The notes under the pieces were generated by a model. It saw only the letters and a list, made by a program, of their open reading frames with translations. It was not told the origin of the DNA and did no database searches. Both the position numbers and the translations under genes were made by a program. A stretch of DNA of 26,761 nucleotides from Kosmotogaceae bacterium (GTDB lineage Bacteria; Thermotogota; Thermotogae; Petrotogales; Kosmotogaceae), in assembly GCA_003444085.1 (NCBI GenBank), contig DLVL01000011.1, forward strand, positions 1-26,761, in the 5' to 3' direction. Of the stretch, positions 7,810-16,412 are shown one piece after another (within the stretch, counting starts at the first letter, position 1; each line of letters starts with the position of its first letter).

Positions 7810-10104
7810 GTGCGAAGAGTCTTGCTGATAACAGCTCTCCTTATCCTTTCATTTCTGATCGTATCTGGTGTCCAATTGAATGTAGAGCACCTTGAGTATC
7901 TCAGAGACGAGTTTTTGATTGGAACACAGGCATTTACGGGATACTGGATCTACACGGATAGGCAGCCTGACGGATCGTTCAAACTTGCAGGTGCCGAAGG
8001 TGAAGGTGTTACATGTATTGACGACGTTGCAAGAGTTGCGATTTTCTATCTCAGGGAAATTGAACGGTCTGGCATGGATGATTTCTTTGATTCTAGAGCC
8101 CGCGAATCTCTTGAATTTGTTATGAAACTTCAGGATTATGATGGGGACTTCTTCAATTTCGTTTTTGAAGACGGGACGATCAACCGGCACGGACCAACTT
8201 CCAGAAAAGGTGGAAACTGGTGGGCTGCAAGAGCCTATTGGGCACTTTCACTGGGGGCGAGAATATACAGCGAATATGATGCTTCCTATTCTGAGAAGCT
8301 AGCCGCGTCAGCGCATAGAGCCTTCAGGGTTCTAAACAGTTTTGTCAGGAACGGACTGCTCCATGGATACACCGATATGACTTCCGTAATGCTATTAGGT
8401 GCTTCAGAATATGCACAACTCCATCCGGAAACTTCTGTACTGGACTTCATTGATGCTTCCGCCAGGGCGCTTGCGGAAAGACTCGTCAGGGCGCCGGGAA
8501 TGCTGTACGGTCTGTTTGATGAAGGAAAAGAGGAGTTCAACTGGAATGGTTGGGGTTCCAGAGAGATTGAATCTCTTGTAGCAGCATACGAGGTTACAGG
8601 TGAAGTGACCTTTCTAGAAACCGCAATAGAAGCAGCAAATACCTCGATCCCTATGTTGCTGTCAATTGGACCAGTCTACAGGATAAGCAGAAACGTATTG
8701 CTCTACGAGCAAATTGCATATGCAGTTGAGGTTCACGTGAACGGACTCTATAGATTGTTCAACGTAACCGGTGAAGAAATCTATGGCATCATGGCTTCGT
8801 TTCTGAATAGCTGGTTCCTGGGCGTGAACCATCTTCGTGTTCCGATGGTAGGCCCAAATGGCGAGGGATATGATGGACTTGAAAGGACCCACAGGAATCT
8901 AAACGCAGGAGCAGAGTCTACGATTTCGATGTTGCTGAGTTTTCAGGCTGTTCAGAAGCTACCTGAAGAGATACGAGGTTATTCAGATGAACGCAACCAT
9001 CTCAGGACTCCCGGATACGTCATTGAAGCAGAAACGATGGACTTTGGTCTTTCCCCTGCCAGAATCCTCAGAGATGGATCGGTGTCTGGAGGGGCACTGG
9101 CAGAATTCTCAGATACTGTTCTTATGAGAAAGGATTTATTGCTGCCTGGAGTAGACTATGAGGTGCATGTTTCATTGTTCAGGTGCACAGTCGAGGGTGA
9201 GATTGAGTTCTCGATTCGATATGGCAATGACAGAGGTATCGAGAGGGTTCAAGTGGGTCCTGATCGAATAGTCAGGATTGGTGAAATCACTGGCTCAGGA
9301 GAACAGGCCAGGATAAGCATATCAGCAAGAATTCCTTCGGGTAATGTAATCGAGATTGATCAGCTGGTCCTTATTCCAGCCGTGGTAGGTGTCTACTCGG
9401 AAATGAAGGATAGCACGATTCTATTCAACAGAAGCCTGGAAAAGAAGAGTGACATTCAAGGCCCCGGATTTGCGGTGACTGACGGAGACATTTTGCTGGT
9501 AGCTTCAGAGGATGACAGGACAGAAGCAGTCTATCTGGAATTGTTAGGGAGAGAGGGGTTCTTACACGCAATCATAGACCCTCTGCTTAATAACAAGGGT
9601 ATGGCCCTGCCCGAAGAGAGGAGACACGCGAATTTCGACAACTTCGGGGGCGTGATCGGAGCTTCTTATCCTCAGGCAGAAGTGGAGAGACTCCTCAAAG
9701 ACGGTCTCCTGTACGTGAACGAGATTCCATTCATGATCAGCTTTGGCGAAAAGGACAACTTCAGGCTCACGGGGCAGCGCATAGAGCTCTTCGTGGAAGC
9801 AAGCAAGATATGCTTCCTGGGATCCTCGGAACAGGGGGATTATGAAGAATACGTTGAACTCCTGTACGAGGATGGAACGATTCACACGATTACCCTGGGC
9901 CTTTCCGACTGGTGTGGGATTTCAAGATTTGGTGAGAAGATAGCAGCTTCATTGCCTTTTAGATATGATAGTGCCGGAAACGTCGAAAGAATTCAATGCA
10001 GGTTATACGTGCAGTGTTACAATATTCCACGGGAAAGGTTGACTGGAATTAAGTTCCCCGAAAGAGTCAATATGCATATCTTTGCAATCACTTTTGCAGA
10101 GTAA
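7810..10104 (+). CDS. exported multidomain protein, helical glycoside-hydrolase-like plus carbohydrate-binding-like domains
   Basis: A 764-residue protein from the chosen GTG, which has GAGGTGAT five bases upstream; upstream in-frame TTG, GTG and ATG codons lack a site. Residues 1-20 are a signal peptide. Residues of about 25-395 form an all-helical region with CIDDVARV at 69-76 and GGNWWAARAYWALS near 135-148, reminiscent of (alpha/alpha)6-barrel enzymes that act on sugars. About 403-520 starts YVIEAETMDF, as in CBM6/CBM35-like modules. The last 200 residues carry a YEDGTIHTITLGLSDW motif, similar to beta-sandwich appendages of secreted glycosidases. I cannot name a catalytic family or residues. 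It lies between two other exported proteins and behind a LacI-type operator, which fits extracellular glycan processing. Confidence 0.8.
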   Translation: MRRVLLITALLILSFLIVSGVQLNVEHLEYLRDEFLIGTQAFTGYWIYTDRQPDGSFKLAGAEGEGVTCIDDVARVAIFYLREIERSGMDDFFDSRARESLEFVMKLQDYDGDFFNFVFEDGTINRHGPTSRKGGNWWAARAYWALSLGARIYSEYDASYSEKLAASAHRAFRVLNSFVRNGLLHGYTDMTSVMLLGASEYAQLHPETSVLDFIDASARALAERLVRAPGMLYGLFDEGKEEFNWNGWGSREIESLVAAYEVTGEVTFLETAIEAANTSIPMLLSIGPVYRISRNVLLYEQIAYAVEVHVNGLYRLFNVTGEEIYGIMASFLNSWFLGVNHLRVPMVGPNGEGYDGLERTHRNLNAGAESTISMLLSFQAVQKLPEEIRGYSDERNHLRTPGYVIEAETMDFGLSPARILRDGSVSGGALAEFSDTVLMRKDLLLPGVDYEVHVSLFRCTVEGEIEFSIRYGNDRGIERVQVGPDRIVRIGEITGSGEQARISISARIPSGNVIEIDQLVLIPAVVGVYSEMKDSTILFNRSLEKKSDIQGPGFAVTDGDILLVASEDDRTEAVYLELLGREGFLHAIIDPLLNNKGMALPEERRHANFDNFGGVIGASYPQAEVERLLKDGLLYVNEIPFMISFGEKDNFRLTGQRIELFVEASKICFLGSSEQGDYEEYVELLYEDGTIHTITLGLSDWCGISRFGEKIAASLPFRYDSAGNVERIQCRLYVQCYNIPRERLTGIKFPERVNMHIFAITFAE

Positions 10105-10117
10105 GGAGTGAGCAGGC

Positions 10118-11218
10118 TTGAGAAAGCTCTTGACGTGTCTCCTGTTGGTACTGCCGGCACTGTATTTTGGAGTCTATTTTACTGATGTTACTCAAAATGC
10201 AATAACAATAAACTGGATTACTGATCAGGAAGCGGATGCTTCGATTTTTGTCAGAGACACTGAAGGCCGGACAGTATACGCAGACACCAGAGCGTCGTTG
10301 TCAAGCCTGCATTCTTTCAGGATCAGAGGACTATCCGCTGGTGAGGAATACATGTATGCTGTGCACAGTTTTGGCGAGGACTATTCGTTTGCCAATATCG
10401 GATCTCTCAAGACTGCGCCCGAAAGAGGCACTTCTTTCGTCTTCGCGGTCTATGGGGATAATCGAAATGGTCCACACATCCATTCGCGCATAATCGACAT
10501 GATTGCCAGCCATAATCCTGCTCTGGTAATAAACACAGGTGATATGGTATATCATGATTCTCATGTTGATGAGTGGTTGGAGTTTTTTGAGACGATATCT
10601 TCACTGGAGGAAACGGTCTACTTTCCTGTCGTTGGAAACCATGAAAAGGATGCTATAAACTACATGAGGTTCTTCAATCCACCTGGAAATGGTCGCTTCT
10701 ATCATTTCTGGTATTCCGATATCCTTTATATCGTACTCAACACAAACGAGAGGTTTGACAACTGGTCCGAGCAATACAGATGGTTACGCAGCACTCTAGA
10801 AACAGAAACAGCCAAAGAACCTGCATTCATAATTGTGTCGTTTCATCACACTGCCTACAGCTTTGGATTTCATGGGGATCACAAGTACATTAAAGAATAT
10901 ATTGTTCCTGTTCTTGAGGAATTCGAAGTTGATGTTGTTTTGAACGCTCACGATCATGCTTACCAGAGGATAGAAAGAAACGGGATCACTTATCTGGTCA
11001 CGGCAGGTGGGGGAGCGCCACTCTATTCTCTTGGAGAAGGAGATGAGACACTTATTGCGGCAGCAAGGGCCCATCACTTCGTTCTTGTTCAATACCACAA
11101 TGGTGTACTGCGTTTCGAGAGCATAGATGTTGAGGGACAGTTGATCGATTCATTTGTTCTTACTTCTCAGAGGCATAGAAGCCGACTAATGACTTCGTCT
11201 ACGTTTCAGTATTCATAA
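10118..11218 (+). CDS. exported purple-acid-phosphatase-type metallophosphoesterase
   Basis: A 366-residue protein with a signal peptide (about residues 1-18), a short fibronectin-like N-terminal domain (about 20-100, with a SFRIRGLSAGEEY segment) and a metallophosphoesterase domain. The metal-binding blocks are in order: YGDNR at 112-116, NTGDMVY at 139-145, GNHE at 173-176, FHHTAYS at 242-248 and NAHDHAYQR at 276-284. The last block has Ala where most family members have Gly. This set matches purple acid phosphatases, which release phosphate from organic esters outside the cell. The start is TTG with AAGGAG nine bases upstream. It follows the 764-residue protein gene by 13 bases and stands just before pstS, so it may supply phosphate to the Pst importer; I see no Pho box directly in front of it. 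Confidence 0.88.
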   Translation: MRKLLTCLLLVLPALYFGVYFTDVTQNAITINWITDQEADASIFVRDTEGRTVYADTRASLSSLHSFRIRGLSAGEEYMYAVHSFGEDYSFANIGSLKTAPERGTSFVFAVYGDNRNGPHIHSRIIDMIASHNPALVINTGDMVYHDSHVDEWLEFFETISSLEETVYFPVVGNHEKDAINYMRFFNPPGNGRFYHFWYSDILYIVLNTNERFDNWSEQYRWLRSTLETETAKEPAFIIVSFHHTAYSFGFHGDHKYIKEYIVPVLEEFEVDVVLNAHDHAYQRIERNGITYLVTAGGGAPLYSLGEGDETLIAAARAHHFVLVQYHNGVLRFESIDVEGQLIDSFVLTSQRHRSRLMTSSTFQYS

Positions 11219-11331
11219 TTGAATTACTGCAAGTTCAACAGGTCGAGCCAGCTTCGAGATTTCAGATAGTGCTGGCGCTATTCATCTTAACAAACTCAGT
11301 GTAAGCCTCGTTGGTGAATGATTTCAACAAG

Positions 11332-11373
11332 CAAACCTGGCCTAATACTCCCATAAAACCTGCAGGTTATAAA
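11332..11373 (+). promoter_or_regulatory. Pho-box promoter of pstS
   Basis: Three 7-base units, CAAACCT (11332), TAATACT (11343) and TAAAACC (11354), are spaced exactly 11 bases apart. They are followed after 7 bases by the -10 element TATAAA (11368-11373). Regular 11-base direct repeats replacing a -35 box are the signature of PhoB/PhoP binding. The last two units and the -10 region are nearly identical to the pstC promoter (26 of 31 bases). Confidence 0.75.
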
Positions 11374-11404
11374 CTTATCGGATCCTAATTCTGGAGGTGA
11401 AACT

Positions 11405-12229
11405 ATGAAGAGATTTTTGATTATTCTTTTGGTGGTTCTTGCTGTTGGAACTGTACTTGGTGAAAACCTTGTGATCAAAGGGTCGAATACGGTCTACCCT
11501 GCTGTGCAGGTTTGGGCAGAAGAGTTCAAAGCCAGGAATCCCCAGGTAGAGATCAGTATTGAGGGTGCAGGTTCAAGCACGGGGATAGCTGCTCTCTTTA
11601 ACAGGCAGGCAGACATTGCCATGTCCAGCAGATGGCTTAAAGATTCGGAGATCGAACAGATGAACGCGCAGAGCAGGTACTTCATTCCTTTCGTAGTCGG
11701 GTACGACGGGATAGCGATAGTGGTCAACAAGTCGCTTGACATCGATAACATATCGCTCGAACAGCTCCGCGATATTTATTCGGGAAAGATAACTACCTGG
11801 AACCAGCTAGATCCCGACCTGCCTAACACAAGGATCGCGATGTTCTCAAGAGACAATGCAAGTGGGACTTTCGAGGTATTCGTGGACATCGTTATGCAGG
11901 GTGGCAGGCTTGCTCCTCAAGTGCAACAGCTCGCCTCAACGACGGCAGAAGTTGAGCAGGTTAGACAGAACCCAAGCGGCATCGGTTACATTGGAATGGG
12001 TTACATAACTGAAGACATAAAGGCTATCAGTGTTGAAGGTGTAGAACCAACAACAGAGAACGTGAATTCTGGGCTATACCCCATATCGCGCCCTCTTTAC
12101 ATCTTCGTCGATGCCACAGATGGCTTTCCAAAGGGCGTTGTTGATCAGTTCATACGCCTGGCACTTTCACCACAGGGTCAGAGCATGCTTCTTACAATCG
12201 GGTATGTCAATGCTTATGGAATGAACTGA
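11405..12229 (+). CDS. pstS: phosphate ABC transporter substrate-binding protein PstS
   Basis: A 274-residue periplasmic phosphate-binding protein. Residues 1-19 form a signal peptide without a lipobox cysteine. The phosphate-binding loops are present: KGSNTVYP at 25-32, GAGSSTG at 54-60 and SRDNASGT at 148-155, the last a PstS hallmark. The ATG has GGAGGTG upstream. The gene has its own Pho-box promoter and its own terminator, so it forms a separate unit and can be made in excess of the membrane components encoded next. Confidence 0.96.
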   Translation: MKRFLIILLVVLAVGTVLGENLVIKGSNTVYPAVQVWAEEFKARNPQVEISIEGAGSSTGIAALFNRQADIAMSSRWLKDSEIEQMNAQSRYFIPFVVGYDGIAIVVNKSLDIDNISLEQLRDIYSGKITTWNQLDPDLPNTRIAMFSRDNASGTFEVFVDIVMQGGRLAPQVQQLASTTAEVEQVRQNPSGIGYIGMGYITEDIKAISVEGVEPTTENVNSGLYPISRPLYIFVDATDGFPKGVVDQFIRLALSPQGQSMLLTIGYVNAYGMN

Positions 12230-12310
12230 GAAATCGATGGAGCTTCCAGATCCTTTGGTATCAGGCAAAGAAGGGTCTTTCATGATTAGTCAGTGCTTTT
12301 GGGAAGCTTT

Positions 12311-12341
12311 CAGGGATGTCGAATGTGACATCCCTGTTTTT
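12311..12341 (+). terminator. Rho-independent terminator of pstS
   Basis: A perfect 10-base-pair stem (CAGGGATGTC and GACATCCCTG) with a 6-base loop is followed by five T residues (12337-12341). It lies about 80 bases after the pstS stop and separates pstS from the pstCAB-phoU unit. Confidence 0.9.
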
Positions 12342-12438
12342 ATAACATTTGAAGCTGATCATGTCTTCTGTAAGGTTCTCGGGATTCTCTCTAAGGAAAC
12401 AACTTCCAAGTAGTCTTGGCCTTCAAAAACCTCCATCA

Positions 12439-12480
12439 TAAAACTCGTCTAATACTAACGTAAAACTAGCAGGTTATAAG
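12439..12480 (+). promoter_or_regulatory. Pho-box promoter of pstCAB-phoU and the regulator genes
   Basis: TAAAACT (12439), TAATACT (12450) and TAAAACT (12461) repeat with an exact 11-base period. After 7 bases comes the -10 element TATAAG (12475-12480). Spacing and core match the pstS promoter, so both units should respond together to phosphate starvation through the OmpR-type regulator encoded downstream. Confidence 0.78.
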
Positions 12481-12558
12481 AGTGTGGGACATTTAAACCT
12501 TGAGATACTTGATGTGTACCGTTCGGAAACTTACCAGGAATAGCTCAAGGAAGCTGAT

Positions 12559-13467
12559 ATGAAAAAGAAGATTAACAACGGGAGTCTGACTTTGACCAGG
12601 AGAAAACTCATCGATAATTCGGCAAAACTGATTGTGCTTACAGCAGCCCTTTTGACTGCAGTGGTGGTATTCGGAATATTCTATTTCCTGCTTTCCGAAG
12701 GATTAAGAATCTTCACATATATAACCCCTCTGGAATTCTTCCTGAATGAGCAATGGTACCCGGTCGACAGAAACCCTGATTTCGGGATTCTTGCGCTTAT
12801 GATGGGGACCCTTAGTGTTACAGGTCTTACGCTACTCATTTCAGTGCCAATGGGATTTGTTGTTTCGATCTATCTATCAGAATTCAGTGGTAGCAAAATG
12901 AGAAATACCATAAAGTCGATCGTGGAGTTTGTTGCTGGAATGCCTTCAGTAGTACTGGGGAGTTTTGGACTCAGATATCTATCAAGATGGATCCTGGAGA
13001 CATTCCCTTCTGTTTGGACAGGGCTAAACATATTGAACGCGTCGATCATACTTTCAATTCTGGCCATGCCTTACTTTGTAACACTAATGGAGGACTCCTT
13101 GAGAGACGTACCAAGAGATCAGAGAGAAGCCTCTCTTTCTCTTGGAGCTACTCAAACCGCCACGATTTTCCGAGTTGTAGTGCCCCAGGCCCGGAGCGGG
13201 GTAATGAACGCGATCATTATCGGTGCAAACAGGGTTATCGGTGAGACTATGGTAGTTCTTATGGTTGCAGGCGGTGCAGCGATGATCCCAACAAGCGTAC
13301 TTGACCCTGTAAGACCTATGACTGCCGCTATTGCCGGAGAGATGGGGGAAGTTGCTGTTGGGAGTGCCCATTACCATGCTCTCTTCATGATAGGAGTCGT
13401 CTTGCTGATATTCTCAACAGTCTTTACGATTATCGCCATGAAACTGAAGAGAGGCAGAAGAGGATGA
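12559..13467 (+). CDS. pstC: phosphate ABC transporter permease PstC
   Basis: A 302-residue inner-membrane permease with about six hydrophobic segments. Family signatures are visible: GMPSVVLGSFGL in the second third, the EAA-type loop REASLSLGATQTATIFRVVVP and GANRVIGETM. The ATG follows AAGGAAG. Its stop overlaps the pstA start (ATGA). It forms the phosphate channel with PstA and receives phosphate from PstS. Confidence 0.96.
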   Translation: MKKKINNGSLTLTRRKLIDNSAKLIVLTAALLTAVVVFGIFYFLLSEGLRIFTYITPLEFFLNEQWYPVDRNPDFGILALMMGTLSVTGLTLLISVPMGFVVSIYLSEFSGSKMRNTIKSIVEFVAGMPSVVLGSFGLRYLSRWILETFPSVWTGLNILNASIILSILAMPYFVTLMEDSLRDVPRDQREASLSLGATQTATIFRVVVPQARSGVMNAIIIGANRVIGETMVVLMVAGGAAMIPTSVLDPVRPMTAAIAGEMGEVAVGSAHYHALFMIGVVLLIFSTVFTIIAMKLKRGRRG

Positions 13468-14300
13468 AAGTGGACAGCTTAGTCAGGCTCATCTTTGCTT
13501 TCTTCACGTTCCTTTTCAATGTGCTTATTATGGGACTAATGGCGTTTCTCGTGATTAGAGGTATCGGCCAGATTACCTGGCAATTTCTGAGCAGTTTTCC
13601 GTCCAATTCGATGGAGGCAGGAGGTATATTACCTGCTGTTGTGGGCTCAGCGTACTTCATGAGCATCGCACTGGTTTTTGCGGTGCCTGTTGGTGTGCTT
13701 GGTGCCGTATACTTGAGTGAATACAGCAAAGAGAGTCTCCTCAGGTCTGTTGTGCTCTCTGCGACTAACATACTCGCTGGAATTCCTTCGATTGTTTTCG
13801 GTTTGTTTGGACTGGCACTCTTTTGTATTGCGTTTGGCTTCGGCACTTCTGTTCTTGCAGGAGGATTGACTCTTGGAATCATGGCACTACCTTACGTTAT
13901 CTCCAATACCTATGAAAGTCTTCGAGCTGTTCCGCCTTCGTACAGGGAGGCCTCCATCGCCCTGGGCGCAAGCAAAGCCCAGACGACGTTCAGAACAGTT
14001 CTTCCTGCGGCTTTTTCCAGGATTATTACAGGCGTTGTTATAGCTACAGGCAGAATCATCGGAGAGACAGCACCGCTGTTGTTTACTGGTGCAGCATTCT
14101 ACATAACACGAAATCCGGGCACTGTGTTTCAACCTGCAATGTCTTTGCCAACGCACATCTTCGTTCTTGCTACTGTGTATCCTGAAACAGTCGCGTCGAA
14201 TCTCGAAGGAACGATATCCGTTCTGATGATTATCGTTCTGGTTCTATTTTCCCTGGCGGGAATAATTCGTTCTCGTACGAGACGAAAGCTGGAGGGTTGA
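13464..14300 (+). CDS. pstA: phosphate ABC transporter permease PstA
   Basis: A 278-residue membrane protein, partner of PstC. It shows GIPSIVFGLFGLALF, the coupling loop REASIALGASKAQTTFRTVLP and GRIIGETAPLLFTGAAF, all typical of PstA. It starts inside the pstC stop codon (4-base overlap), consistent with translational coupling. Confidence 0.96.
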   Translation: MKVDSLVRLIFAFFTFLFNVLIMGLMAFLVIRGIGQITWQFLSSFPSNSMEAGGILPAVVGSAYFMSIALVFAVPVGVLGAVYLSEYSKESLLRSVVLSATNILAGIPSIVFGLFGLALFCIAFGFGTSVLAGGLTLGIMALPYVISNTYESLRAVPPSYREASIALGASKAQTTFRTVLPAAFSRIITGVVIATGRIIGETAPLLFTGAAFYITRNPGTVFQPAMSLPTHIFVLATVYPETVASNLEGTISVLMIIVLVLFSLAGIIRSRTRRKLEG

Positions 14301-14302
14301 GG

Positions 14303-15058
14303 ATGAAAGAAGAGACGATCTTCGAAATAAGGGGATTATTTACATATTATGGAGAAGAGCAGGTTCTCAAAGATGTCAGCTGTGGTATTCCCAGAAACAA
14401 AGTCATAGCCGTTGTGGGTCCTTCTGGGTGTGGAAAGACAACATTTCTGAGAGTACTGAACAGGATGAATGACCTCATACCCTCATACAGGCACAGAGGA
14501 GAAGTGAAGCTTGGACAGAATGACATCTTCAGAATTGATCAGGTGAAGTTAAGAAAGCATGTTGGTATGGTTTTTCAGAAACCAAACCCTTTTCCAAAAT
14601 CGATAATCGATAATGTGACTTTTGGTCCGAAGATACATGGTGTCAGGAGTAAGTCAAGATTGAGGGAAATAGCGGAGCGTTCCTTAAGGCAAGCTGCATT
14701 ATGGGATGAGGTTAAAGACGACCTGAAGAAGAATGCTCTAAACCTTTCTGGGGGGCAACAACAAAGACTGTGTATTGCAAGGGCACTATCAGTTGAACCA
14801 GAGGTTCTACTGCTTGATGAGCCGACAAGCGCGCTGGATCCTAAAGCTACTCAGAGCATAGAGAGATTGATAGAGGAGTTATCTGAACGATACACGATCA
14901 TCATCGTAACGCACAACCTTCAGCAAGCCCTGAGAATATCTGACTACTTGATGTTCTTCTATCTCGGTGAGCTGGTAGAATTTGATACGACCGAAAGAAT
15001 AACTACAAATCCAAGAGATAAAAGAACGAACGACTACTTGAGGGGGATTTTTAGTTAG
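14303..15058 (+). CDS. pstB: phosphate ABC transporter ATP-binding protein PstB
   Basis: A 251-residue ATPase. Walker A is GPSGCGKTT at 39-47, the ABC signature LSGGQQQRL at 148-156, Walker B VLLLDEP at 168-174 with catalytic Glu173, and the switch His is at 204. The FQKPNPFPKSI segment near 91-101 is specific for PstB. The ATG at 14303 is chosen because GGAGGG stands six bases before it; the in-frame TTG at 14297 would sit directly against that site. The gap to the pstA stop is two bases. Confidence 0.96.
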   Translation: MKEETIFEIRGLFTYYGEEQVLKDVSCGIPRNKVIAVVGPSGCGKTTFLRVLNRMNDLIPSYRHRGEVKLGQNDIFRIDQVKLRKHVGMVFQKPNPFPKSIIDNVTFGPKIHGVRSKSRLREIAERSLRQAALWDEVKDDLKKNALNLSGGQQQRLCIARALSVEPEVLLLDEPTSALDPKATQSIERLIEELSERYTIIIVTHNLQQALRISDYLMFFYLGELVEFDTTERITTNPRDKRTNDYLRGIFS

Positions 15059-15072
15059 CCAGGAGGACTCCA

Positions 15073-15750
15073 ATGACTGACGAACGACAACACCACCTTG
15101 AATCGGTATTTAACAGATTGAAGTCTTTGCTGTCTGATCTGATGGAAAGTGCACGTTCAGCATTGATCAACTCAATAGATGCACTGGATAGGCTTGACGG
15201 TGACAAGGCAAGAAAGATAGTAGCAGCAGATTCCAAGATAGACGAACTGCAACGGCGTATCGATAAAGACATATGCAGCTACATTGCGAGGTTTCAGCCA
15301 CTAGCTGGAGACCTGAGATACGTTATTACCATGGTGAAGCTTGCTACGGATTTGGAGAGAATTGGCGATCAGGCGGTAAACATTGCCGAAGTAGCCATAG
15401 AGTATGAAGGTACAAGGCTAGCCAAACCACTGATACACATAAAACAGATGACCGCCATTGTCGAGAAGATGATGGACGACATCATGCTTGCTTATTACAA
15501 CAGGGATTTGGAGCTTGCCACAGACGTATGGGAACAGGATGAGAAAGTTGACGATATATACTCGTACATAAAGAAGGAAGTTTCAGAAAAACTCATGGAG
15601 CATCCTGATGAGATCATGACAAAACAGTTCATTGACCTCGTCCTTGTTGCAAGATTTCTTGAACGCGCGGCGGACCACATAACTAATATAGCTGAAGAGA
15701 TCTACTTCATATCCAGAGGAAAGAATCTCAAGGAGGAAATAGGGAATTGA
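15073..15750 (+). CDS. phoU: phosphate signalling protein PhoU
   Basis: A 225-residue all-helical cytoplasmic protein with two PhoU repeats. The metal-binding motifs are visible in both halves: LERIGDQAVNIAE at 94-106 and LERAADHITNIAE near 195-207; ARFQPLAGDLR at 72-82 is also typical. PhoU links transport state of PstSCAB to the histidine kinase and represses the Pho response under phosphate excess. The ATG has AGGAGG six bases upstream, and the stop overlaps the next start (TTGA). Confidence 0.95.
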   Translation: MTDERQHHLESVFNRLKSLLSDLMESARSALINSIDALDRLDGDKARKIVAADSKIDELQRRIDKDICSYIARFQPLAGDLRYVITMVKLATDLERIGDQAVNIAEVAIEYEGTRLAKPLIHIKQMTAIVEKMMDDIMLAYYNRDLELATDVWEQDEKVDDIYSYIKKEVSEKLMEHPDEIMTKQFIDLVLVARFLERAADHITNIAEEIYFISRGKNLKEEIGN

Positions 15751-16412
15751 GGGTTCTAATTGTCGATGATGACCCGGATATTCTGGAAATAGTCAGGTCT
15801 TCCTGCATAAGAGAAAGCATAGAAGTGGGGACCGCCCAGACTGCAGAAGAGTTCTGGAACGCCATAGAAAGGGAAGTTCCTGATGTCCTGGTTCTTGACA
15901 TAATGCTACCCGATGCCAGCGGGCTCGACATGATCAAGGAGATCAGAAGAAGGTACAGAGGGTTACCTGTCATCTTCCTGACTGCAAGAAAAGCTGATAT
16001 CGATATGATTCTAGGACTTGAACTGGGAGCAGACGACTACGTTACCAAACCGTTCAATCCCAGAACGCTAATTGCCAGGATAAAAGCAGTTTCCAGACGA
16101 GTCAAGCCATCATCGGACGCTGTTAAAGTTGGTCATGCAGTCGTCGACATGAAGGCGTACTCCATCTCGAGAGATGGGATCAGGGAAGAACTTACTCGAA
16201 GGGAGTTCGAACTACTCAGAGTGCTGATCGAAAACCCCGGAAGGGTCTTCACCAGGGACGAATTGCTCGACAAGGTCTGGGGCATCGACTTCTCAGGTGA
16301 CTTCAGGACCGTAGATGTTCATGTAAGCAAGCTACGCGACAAAGTTGGAGACGAATACATCAAAACCGTGCGGGGGGTTGGGTACAAATACGTTCCCGGT
16401 GAAACGGATTGA
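15747..16412 (+). CDS. OmpR-family response regulator, PhoB/PhoP-like
   Basis: A 221-residue regulator. The receiver domain has the acidic cluster DDD at 7-9, phospho-acceptor Asp51 (VLVLDIMLP), Thr79 and Lys101 (VTKPF). The C-terminal winged helix (about 125-219) includes LTRREFELL, FTRDELLDKVWG, the recognition segment RTVDVHVSKLRDKV and VRGVGYKY. The start is TTG overlapping the phoU stop, with AGGAGG ten bases upstream. Position after phoU and the 11-base repeats before pstS and pstC make it the likely Pho regulator. Confidence 0.93.
   Translation: MRVLIVDDDPDILEIVRSSCIRESIEVGTAQTAEEFWNAIEREVPDVLVLDIMLPDASGLDMIKEIRRRYRGLPVIFLTARKADIDMILGLELGADDYVTKPFNPRTLIARIKAVSRRVKPSSDAVKVGHAVVDMKAYSISRDGIREELTRREFELLRVLIENPGRVFTRDELLDKVWGIDFSGDFRTVDVHVSKLRDKVGDEYIKTVRGVGYKYVPGETD

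Larger units (their letters stand above)
12230..12558. other. pstS-pstC intergenic region
   Basis: This 329-base gap holds the pstS terminator (12311-12341) and the second Pho-box promoter (12439-12480), listed separately. No convincing gene is seen; a 43-codon frame at 12282-12413 runs straight through the terminator stem and is rejected. About 78 bases separate the pstC -10 element from its ATG. Confidence 0.7.

Noticed and set aside
12282..12413. 43-codon open frame between pstS and pstC
   Set aside because: It runs straight through the pstS terminator stem, has only a weak ribosome-binding site and an unremarkable translation.
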